This document shows, one piece after another, positions 41,561-47,315 of a DNA stretch of 47,315 bases. Position 1 is the first letter of the stretch; each line of letters starts with the position of its first letter. The notes under the pieces are model-generated. The model was not told where the DNA came from, searched no databases, and worked only from the letters and a program-made list of their open reading frames with translations. The stretch comes from an uncultured Fusobacterium sp. (GTDB lineage: Bacteria; Fusobacteriota; Fusobacteriia; Fusobacteriales; Fusobacteriaceae). The position numbers and the translations under genes were made by a program. The stretch lies in assembly GCA_900542625.1 (NCBI GenBank), contig UQOH01000008.1:1-47315 (forward strand). The letters are read 5' to 3'.

Positions 41561-43633
41561 ATGGAATATCTTGTTTTAAACTGGAAAGACGATTTTGTAA
41601 AATTTAACTCACAAGATACAGAGTACAAGGCTCCTTATGGAGCCGTACCTTGTGGGGATAAAATATATTTTAAAATTAAGGTAAGTAAAAAAGCTATGCC
41701 TGAAAGTGTAAAACTTCACATTCAGGAAGATAATAAGGCAAATCCTAATTGCCCGCACAGAGTAGAGTATAATATGACACGGAGAGATACTCCAAAAAAT
41801 ACTCCTGTAAACGAAATCAGTGAGGAAAGATATCTTGAATATACATGTGTTATAGATACTCCAAGTGTTCCCAATCTTTTATTCTACTATTTTGAATTAA
41901 GACTGGCTGGTGGAATTATTAAATTCTACGGAAACAACTATGACGAGCTTGGAGGTTTTGGAAATATCTATGATTCTTTCCCAAAATCATATCAGATAAC
42001 AACTTATTATAAAAACAGCAAAACTCCTGACTGGTTTAAAAAATCTATTATATACCAAATTTTTCCTGACAGATTTTTCAATGGAAATCCTGACGGAAAA
42101 GTAAACTGTCCTAAAAAAAATAGTTTTATCTATGGAAACTGGGACGATAAACCTTTATATATTAAAGGTCAGAACGGCGAAATATTACGCTGGGATTTCT
42201 TTGGAGGAAATCTTCTGGGAATTACTAAAAAACTTGACTATTTAAAAGACTTAGGTATAAATCTTATATATCTGAATCCTATATTTAAGGCAAGAAGCAA
42301 TCACAGATATGATACAGGAGATTACAAAGAGATTGATTCTATGCTTGGAACTGAGGAAGATTTTAAAACATTAATTTCTGAGGCTAAAGCAAGAGGAATC
42401 AATATCATATTAGATGGAGTATTTAATCACACAGGTATGGACAGCAAATATTTTAATGCCTGCGGAACATATAATTCTATTGGAGCTTATAGTTCAGTAG
42501 GTTCTCCATATTATGATTGGTACACTTTCTATAAACATCCGACAGACTATGAATGCTGGTGGGGAGTAAAAGATCTTCCTTGTGTTAATGAACTTTCTCC
42601 TTCTTTTATGGATTACATCATAAATGATGCTGACAGTGTTGTTAACAAATGGATGAAAATGGGTATAAAAGGATGGCGTTTAGATGTTGCAGATGAACTT
42701 CCCGGACCTTTCTTAAAATCTCTTAGAAAAAAATGTCATGAAACTGATAAAGAATCTATCCTGCTTGGTGAAGTATGGGAAGATGCTACAAACAAAATCA
42801 GTTATAATGTAAGAAGAGAGTATATGTGCGGAGAAGAACTTGATTCTGTTACAAACTATCCTTTCAGAAATTATTTTCTTGATTACTTTGCTGATAAGTT
42901 TGATACAGACAAACTTGTCGGATTGTTTGAAAGAATGAAAGAAAATTATCCTAAAGAAAATTTCTATTCACTGGTAAATATTCTTGGAACTCATGACGTA
43001 GTAAGAATCCTTACTATGTCAGAAAATGTTGGAAAAACTATTCAGGATATTATTTATAAAAAAGAACTTTACAGAGAAAAAGTTATGCAGAAAGGGGGAC
43101 TGCTTAGAGATTTAGAGTTTAAAATTTTAAAACTTATAATTCTTATGCAGATGACTTTCCCCGGAATTCCTATTATCTACTATGGAGATGAGGCTGGAGT
43201 TCGTGGAGGAGCAGACCCTGATAACAGACATACTTTCCCTTGGGGACATGAAGACCAGAATATACTGTCATGGTATAAAAAACTGCTTCAAATAAGAAAC
43301 AATAACGATTTCTTCTCTACAGGATTTTTCAAACAGATATCTATAAACGAAGATGTTTATGGAATTGCCCGTTATTCTGATAATGGAACTGACGCTTTTG
43401 GAAAGCCTGTTGAAGCTAAAGACAAATTTGCCTTTACTTTTGTAAACAGAAATCCTGTTTTCCCATTTGAAGTAACTATAAAAACAGAAGACTATAAATA
43501 TATTTTCAAAGATAAAAATACAACATCTTTAAAATCTATTTTTGATAATGAAGAAATTGTTATAAAAAATGGAGAAATTAAGTTTACTGTTGATCCTTTA
43601 GGGGCTGTGATGCTGGCAAACAAAAATCTTTAA
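41561..43633 (+). CDS. Cytoplasmic GH13 alpha-glycosidase (neopullulanase / alpha-amylase type)
   Basis: This 690-residue GH13 protein has an N-terminal strand-rich domain of about 150 residues of the kind seen in neopullulanase-like enzymes. The barrel begins with IYQIFPDRFFNGNPDG. It continues with VFNHTG, the nucleophile Asp375 (GWRLDVADEL), acid Glu404 (LLGEVWEDA) and Asp479 (LGTHDVVRI). There is no signal peptide, so it acts inside the cell, probably on maltodextrins or limit dextrins from glycogen, the job usually done by a debranching enzyme. Specificity cannot be read from sequence. ATG 41561 is preferred (AAGGA upstream); ATG 41558 is adjacent. It is the last gene of the glycogen operon. 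Confidence 0.88.
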   Translation: MEYLVLNWKDDFVKFNSQDTEYKAPYGAVPCGDKIYFKIKVSKKAMPESVKLHIQEDNKANPNCPHRVEYNMTRRDTPKNTPVNEISEERYLEYTCVIDTPSVPNLLFYYFELRLAGGIIKFYGNNYDELGGFGNIYDSFPKSYQITTYYKNSKTPDWFKKSIIYQIFPDRFFNGNPDGKVNCPKKNSFIYGNWDDKPLYIKGQNGEILRWDFFGGNLLGITKKLDYLKDLGINLIYLNPIFKARSNHRYDTGDYKEIDSMLGTEEDFKTLISEAKARGINIILDGVFNHTGMDSKYFNACGTYNSIGAYSSVGSPYYDWYTFYKHPTDYECWWGVKDLPCVNELSPSFMDYIINDADSVVNKWMKMGIKGWRLDVADELPGPFLKSLRKKCHETDKESILLGEVWEDATNKISYNVRREYMCGEELDSVTNYPFRNYFLDYFADKFDTDKLVGLFERMKENYPKENFYSLVNILGTHDVVRILTMSENVGKTIQDIIYKKELYREKVMQKGGLLRDLEFKILKLIILMQMTFPGIPIIYYGDEAGVRGGADPDNRHTFPWGHEDQNILSWYKKLLQIRNNNDFFSTGFFKQISINEDVYGIARYSDNGTDAFGKPVEAKDKFAFTFVNRNPVFPFEVTIKTEDYKYIFKDKNTTSLKSIFDNEEIVIKNGEIKFTVDPLGAVMLANKNL

Positions 43634-43681
43634 AATTATTTGAAATAATTTTAAAATAATAAACTTTGTAATTTAATAATT

Positions 43682-43727
43682 TAAGAACCTTATAAAAGTA
43701 TAAACTATATAAGGTTCTTATTTTTTT
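43682..43727 (+). terminator. Terminator of the glycogen operon
   Basis: TAAGAACCTTATA (43682-43694) pairs perfectly over 13 bases with TATAAGGTTCTTA (43708-43720), then seven T. A second perfect AT-rich dyad, TAAAATTATTT-g-AAATAATTTTA (43631-43653), lies at the stop codon of the preceding gene. Confidence 0.9.
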
Positions 43728-43748
43728 ATTTTAATAAACTTCTTTTCA

Positions 43749-43757
43749 TGGTAAAAT
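43749..43757 (+). promoter_or_regulatory. Extended -10 element of the Tyr-rich lipoprotein gene
   Basis: TGG-TAAAAT (43749-43757) is the same extended -10 form as before the RluA-family gene. A TATAAT at 43759-43764 overlaps downstream. The -35 regions are weak. Confidence 0.4.
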
Positions 43758-43794
43758 TTATAATATAAATTCTATTTATTAAGGAGGACATAAA

Positions 43795-44511
43795 ATGTAT
43801 ACAGCAAAAAGAATTTCAATATTTAAGTTTTTTATACTTTTTATCATAATACTAATTTTAAACGGCTGCACTACACTTAACCATTCTATTCAAGTAAGTT
43901 CATACAGTTCTCATACTGCTGCAGGAAACAAATATTTTCTTCAGGCAGATGAAAGCAAAGCAAAAAATACAACTCTTGTTTTTCAGCTGAACGAATTTGA
44001 AAAATATATTGATATGGTTCTTGCTAAAAAAGGTTTTGTAAAAGTTCGCAGTTTAAGAGAGGCTGACCAGCTTATTGTTTTCGATTATGAAATCTCTGAT
44101 CCTCAAACTTATACATATTCTTATGATGAACCTGTATGGGATACTGTTTTACGTCCTTATACAAGATACAGAAAAATTGACGGAAGATACTATCCATATA
44201 CTTACTGGGAAAGAGATTATGAAATGGTAGGATACAGAACAAAAGTAAGGACAAAAACAATTTTCATAAAAAATATTCAGCTGACATCTTTTAACAGAAA
44301 CAAAACAAAAAGTCTCTGGCAGGTTAATGCCTCAATGACCGATGGAAGCGGCGATTTAAGATATTCTATCCCTTTCATGGTCAGAGGAATAGAAAATTAT
44401 ATTAATATAAACAGCGGACAAGTTATTAATATAAAAATTCCTGACAATGATGTTGAGGTTGAACTTATGAGAAAAGGTATTATTGAATCAAGTGCAATAG
44501 TACAGCAGTAA
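43795..44511 (+). CDS. Lipoprotein, possibly DUF4136-like
   Basis: This 238-residue lipoprotein has a long hydrophobic signal and lipobox LNGC (Cys25). The mature part starts with a Ser-rich stretch. A central domain contains a predicted alpha/beta unit (NEFEKYIDMVLAKKGFVKV, then a READQLIVFDYEI strand), as in DUF4136-type envelope lipoproteins. An unusual aromatic stretch (about residues 100-145) has many Tyr and Trp, for example YYPYTYWERDYEMVGY. Function is unknown. AAGGAGGAC precedes the ATG. It lies 34 bases before the MocR-type regulator gene on the same strand with no terminator between, so the two may be co-transcribed. Confidence 0.7.
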   Translation: MYTAKRISIFKFFILFIIILILNGCTTLNHSIQVSSYSSHTAAGNKYFLQADESKAKNTTLVFQLNEFEKYIDMVLAKKGFVKVRSLREADQLIVFDYEISDPQTYTYSYDEPVWDTVLRPYTRYRKIDGRYYPYTYWERDYEMVGYRTKVRTKTIFIKNIQLTSFNRNKTKSLWQVNASMTDGSGDLRYSIPFMVRGIENYININSGQVINIKIPDNDVEVELMRKGIIESSAIVQQ

Positions 44512-44545
44512 TAAATATAAAGAAGTTATAAATAAGAGGAACAAA

Positions 44546-45940
44546 ATGAAACAACTTATTCACATAGAAAAAAACGGTAAAATATACATTCAAATATATT
44601 CACAGCTGAAAGAGAAAATTGAAAAAGGGGAACTTAAAGGAAAACTTCCTCCAGTGAGAAAACTGGCAGAGCAGCTTAACATAAGTCCTTCTACAGCAGT
44701 AAGAGCTTATGATGAATTAGAAAAAAACGGTTTTGTCACAAAAAAAGAGGGAAGTGGAATATATGTAAAAAGGCTCCAGAAAAAAAAGAATATATTTCTT
44801 GAAGATCATATGGAAAGTGAAACTTTTAAATATGGATATCTTAATCCTGATTTTGAAATCGACTTTGCATCTGCTACTCCAAATGAAACTCTCATGCCTC
44901 TTGAAAGCTTAAAAAAAGCTATCAATTTTGTTTTGGACAGAGATAAGGAGTCTGCTTTTCTTTATGAGGATCCTCAGGGATATTTTTATTTAAGAAAAAC
45001 TATTTCTGAAAAACTAAAAGCTGAAGAGGGAATAAATATCTCAGCAGGAAGCCTGCAGATTGTTTCAGGAGCACAACAGGGAATTGATATTATCACTCAG
45101 GCTTTATGTTTTCCAAATGATATTATTATTGTGGAAGATCCCACTTATCGTGGAGCAATAGAAAGTTTTAAAAAAGCAGGCTGTAAAATTATAAAAGTAT
45201 CTATGCTTGATGATGGATTTTCCTTAAGAGAATTTGAAAAAATATTGGAAACAAAAAAAATAAAAATGTTTTACACTATGACAAACTTTCATAATCCAAC
45301 AGGAATATCTACAAGCAGAACTAAAAAAATCAAATTATTGGAACTGGCTGAAAAATATAATTTCTATATTCTTGAAGACGATGGTTTATCTGATTTATAT
45401 TTTGATGATACTAAACCTTCTTCTTTGAAAAGCATTGATAAGAACAACAGGGTTATTTATATTAAAAGTTATTCCAAAGCATTTATGCCCGGACTTCGTT
45501 TAGCATATATAGCTGTTCCTGATATTATGAATAATATTTTTAATAAAAATCTGTTTGTTAATATTTATCATTCGGGACTTAATCAGCGTGCCTTTCAATA
45601 TCTCTTAGAAAATAAAGATTGGGATATTCATATGGAAAAAGCTCGTAATCTTTTTAGAAAAAAACAGACTGTTATGTATAAATGTTTAAAAAAAATAAAC
45701 AGCATTAAATTTAAAAAGCCAAAAGGAGGTTTGTCTTTTTGGATAGAACTTCCTGAAAATATTTCCAGCAAAGCTGTTTATCTGAATATGCTTTCAAATG
45801 GAATTGGAATTTTACCGGGAATTGTTTTCTCTGAAAATAAAAATAATTTTATCAGAATAAGCTTTGCTCAGTGTGAGGAAAAAAATATTGTAAAAGGAAT
45901 AGATGTTCTTAATTCTGTTATAAAGAAATTAGAAAATTAA
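44546..45940 (+). CDS. MocR-type regulator (GntR winged helix fused to PLP aminotransferase-like domain)
   Basis: This 464-residue protein has an N-terminal GntR-type winged helix (about residues 10-78, with LPPVRKLAEQLNISPSTAVR as the helix-turn-helix). It is joined to a fold-type I aminotransferase domain with PLP-binding Lys311 (SYSKAFMPGLRLAY) and the NFHNPTG block. MocR regulators sense amino acids or vitamin B6 compounds and control nearby PLP or amino acid genes. The next gene downstream is alanine racemase, itself a PLP enzyme, which makes alr a reasonable but unproven target. AGAGGAAC precedes the ATG. A strong hairpin follows the stop. Confidence 0.92.
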   Translation: MKQLIHIEKNGKIYIQIYSQLKEKIEKGELKGKLPPVRKLAEQLNISPSTAVRAYDELEKNGFVTKKEGSGIYVKRLQKKKNIFLEDHMESETFKYGYLNPDFEIDFASATPNETLMPLESLKKAINFVLDRDKESAFLYEDPQGYFYLRKTISEKLKAEEGINISAGSLQIVSGAQQGIDIITQALCFPNDIIIVEDPTYRGAIESFKKAGCKIIKVSMLDDGFSLREFEKILETKKIKMFYTMTNFHNPTGISTSRTKKIKLLELAEKYNFYILEDDGLSDLYFDDTKPSSLKSIDKNNRVIYIKSYSKAFMPGLRLAYIAVPDIMNNIFNKNLFVNIYHSGLNQRAFQYLLENKDWDIHMEKARNLFRKKQTVMYKCLKKINSIKFKKPKGGLSFWIELPENISSKAVYLNMLSNGIGILPGIVFSENKNNFIRISFAQCEEKNIVKGIDVLNSVIKKLEN

Positions 45941-45964
45941 GTTTTTAAATATATGCTCAGATAT

Positions 45965-46001
45965 CAAAGAAAGGGACTGCAGTTAACAGTCCCTTTCTTT
46001 G
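45965..46001. terminator. Strong hairpin between the MocR-type gene and alr
   Basis: CAAAGAAAGGGACTG (45965-45979) pairs perfectly over 15 bases with CAGTCCCTTTCTTTG (45987-46001). Only a short T-rich stretch follows on the plus strand. It is the likely terminator of the MocR-type gene and could also end a minus-strand transcript. Confidence 0.7.
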
Positions 46002-46071
46002 AATTTTAACTCATATTTATAAATCTCTTAGGGGAGAGAATTATCCTGCCCTTAAAAAATCTTTTTTCCCT
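45965..46071 (-). ncRNA. Candidate small RNA between the MocR-type gene and alr
   Basis: A good minus-strand promoter (46078-46106) points into a gene-free stretch that ends in the 15-bp hairpin at 45965-46001. The predicted RNA of about 107 bases has an A/G-rich 5' end and a block with CTCT...GGAGAG self-complementarity at 46025-46038. There is no sequence family that I recognise, and no open reading frame of note. Confidence 0.3.
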
Positions 46072-46077
46072 ATATCT

Positions 46078-46106
46078 ATTATACTGTAATTTTCAAAAAA
46101 AAGCAA
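46078..46106 (-). promoter_or_regulatory. Minus-strand promoter facing away from alr
   Basis: On the minus strand, -35 TTGCTT (46101-46106), 17-base spacer and a perfect -10 TATAAT (46078-46083). No coding gene lies within reach on that strand. Confidence 0.5.
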
Positions 46107-46123
46107 AATATATTTTACCCTAT

Positions 46124-46151
46124 TTGTTTTAATCTGTTTTTGTGTTACAAT
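46124..46151 (+). promoter_or_regulatory. Promoter of alr
   Basis: -35 TTGTTT (46124-46129), 16-base spacer, -10 TACAAT (46146-46151). Predicted start about 25 bases before the alr ATG. Confidence 0.55.
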
Positions 46152-46183
46152 AAAAAGAACAAATAAAATTAGGAGAATAAAAC

Positions 46184-47254
46184 ATGGCAATTAACTCAAC
46201 TAAAATGATGATTTCTGAAAGAAATCTTATAAACAATATGAACTATCTCTCTTCAAACTTTAAAAAGAAAGTGCTGGCTGTTGTAAAGTCTAATGCATAC
46301 GGACATGATATAAACCTTATTACAAAATTATTATATAAAAACGGATATAAAGAATTTGCTGTAGCTCGTCTTGTTGAAGCTGAAAAAATTTTTACAGAAC
46401 TAAATCATTTTGACTCTAAAATTTTAATTTTTGAAAGTATCGGCTTAGAAGCTTTGAACACTATCAAAAATACTCCTGTGTTTCATATGACTGTAAATGT
46501 TTTTGAAGAATTAGAAGAAGCTTTGAATTTTGGAATTCCTGCAGACAGAATACAAATAAAAATTGATTTTGGTTTTGGAAGAAATGGAATAGAATTAAAA
46601 GATTTAAAAAAATTAAAAGATTATATTGAAAAACATAATTTAAGTTTCTCAGGAATCTATTCTCATCTGTTTTCAGTAAATTATGAAGAAGGACTTGAAC
46701 TTATAAAAAAATTTGAAGAAATTGTCAGCTATCTTGGAAAAGAAAGGTTTAAAATGATTCATCTTCAAAACAGTGCAGCTGTAGAAAACTTTGGTTCTTT
46801 AGATATAACTACTCATTTGAGAACAGGAATGCTTATTTATGGTTTACAAGAAGAAGGGTTCTTTGACAAAAATTTAAAACAAGTTTTTTCTTTGGAAGGA
46901 AAAATTGCCGGAATCAGAAATCTTGAAAACTCTAAATACCTTGCATATAATTTAAAAACAAATATTAATGCAGGTGATTGTAAATATACAGCTAAAATAA
47001 AATTTGGCTATGGGGATGGATTTTTAAAATATAATCAGGGAACAAAATGTCTTATAAATAATAAAGAGTTTGATATCACCCTTGTTACTATGGACAACAC
47101 ATTTATTGAAGCAGACAGCAGTGTTAAAGAGGGAGGTACTATTATTTTTTATCCAAACACTTATGCAGCTGCCTCTTCTTTAAAGATGGCAATCTATGAA
47201 TTATTAACAATTATCAGTCCGAGAGTAGAGAGAGTTGTTGTTGACAAAATATAA
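46184..47254 (+). CDS. alr: Alanine racemase
   Basis: Alr makes D-alanine for peptidoglycan. The 356-residue protein has the PLP Lys35 in AVVKSNAYGHD, and the second catalytic base Tyr276 in KFGYGDGFLKY (usually GYADG). The mid-protein FSGIYSHLFSV and HLQNSAA blocks and VTMDNTFIE in place of the common CMDQ motif are also present. The overall length is close to normal. AGGAGAA precedes the ATG. It has its own promoter and is followed by a terminator. The MocR-type regulator upstream may control it. Confidence 0.92.
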   Translation: MAINSTKMMISERNLINNMNYLSSNFKKKVLAVVKSNAYGHDINLITKLLYKNGYKEFAVARLVEAEKIFTELNHFDSKILIFESIGLEALNTIKNTPVFHMTVNVFEELEEALNFGIPADRIQIKIDFGFGRNGIELKDLKKLKDYIEKHNLSFSGIYSHLFSVNYEEGLELIKKFEEIVSYLGKERFKMIHLQNSAAVENFGSLDITTHLRTGMLIYGLQEEGFFDKNLKQVFSLEGKIAGIRNLENSKYLAYNLKTNINAGDCKYTAKIKFGYGDGFLKYNQGTKCLINNKEFDITLVTMDNTFIEADSSVKEGGTIIFYPNTYAAASSLKMAIYELLTIISPRVERVVVDKI

Positions 47255-47260
47255 AAAAAG

Positions 47261-47292
47261 AAAAAAGGGACGCGGCGTCCCCTTTTAAATTT
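47261..47292 (+). terminator. Terminator of alr
   Basis: GGGACG (47267-47272) pairs with CGTCCC (47276-47281) over a 3-base loop. It is extended by A/T runs with one bulged C and followed by T-rich DNA. Confidence 0.8.
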
Positions 47293-47315
47293 TTTACAAA
47301 ATCTTGAACTAAAAT

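Overview
The window is about 47 kb of AT-rich bacterial DNA with tightly packed operons, strong AGGAGG-type ribosome binding sites, many intrinsic terminators and several TTG starts. Gene content, codon style and the mix of anaerobe genes (flavodiiron protein, a giant 2-hydroxyacyl-CoA dehydratase activase-like protein), PTS, glycogen and lysine genes point to a Fusobacterium. A complete-looking diaminopimelate branch and a full glycogen cluster fit the F. mortiferum / F. varium / F. ulcerans side of the genus better than F. nucleatum. The species is inference only. I saw no rRNA, tRNA, CRISPR array, prophage or insertion sequence. This is ordinary chromosomal backbone.

Layout. 1-1753: end of a DnaC-like helicase loader gene, then, on the minus strand, a META-domain lipoprotein with a 16-bp palindrome in its leader, and lgt. 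2012-4995: flavodiiron protein fprA, then yhdT-panF (pantothenate uptake). 5034-5170: a long fold-back inverted repeat. 5249-7851: a VirK/YbjX protein, a DHH phosphoesterase (NrnA-like) and a YgjP-like metallopeptidase. 8038-12717: a small membrane-anchored unknown protein and a 1415-residue protein that joins two activase domains to dehydratase-like domains. 12796-14882 (minus): ptsH and ptsI with a terminator between them. 15061-19477 (minus): typA, truB and a lipoprotein of the putative glycoside hydrolase family COG1306. 19624-23045: an exported M16 protease and a beta-carbonic anhydrase. 23131-24324 (minus): an M20 amidohydrolase.

24484-30466 is a lysine-riboswitch-controlled operon lysC-asd-dapA-dapB-dapH-patA, which makes N-acetyl-diaminopimelate from aspartate. 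The divergent M20 gene could supply the deacetylase. nagA follows as a single gene. After a 430-base gap with structured leader RNA comes an RluA-family pseudouridine synthase, then the glycogen operon glgB-glgC-glgD-glgA-glgP plus a cytoplasmic GH13 glycosidase (33279-43633), covering synthesis, branching and breakdown of storage glucan. The right end carries a Tyr-rich lipoprotein, a MocR-type regulator and alanine racemase, with a possible antisense small RNA between the last two.

The most unusual item is the 1415-residue activase/dehydratase-like fusion. Its two activase halves each carry a Cys pair with the same 39-residue spacing, so one polypeptide could build the iron-sulfur site that normally needs a homodimer.
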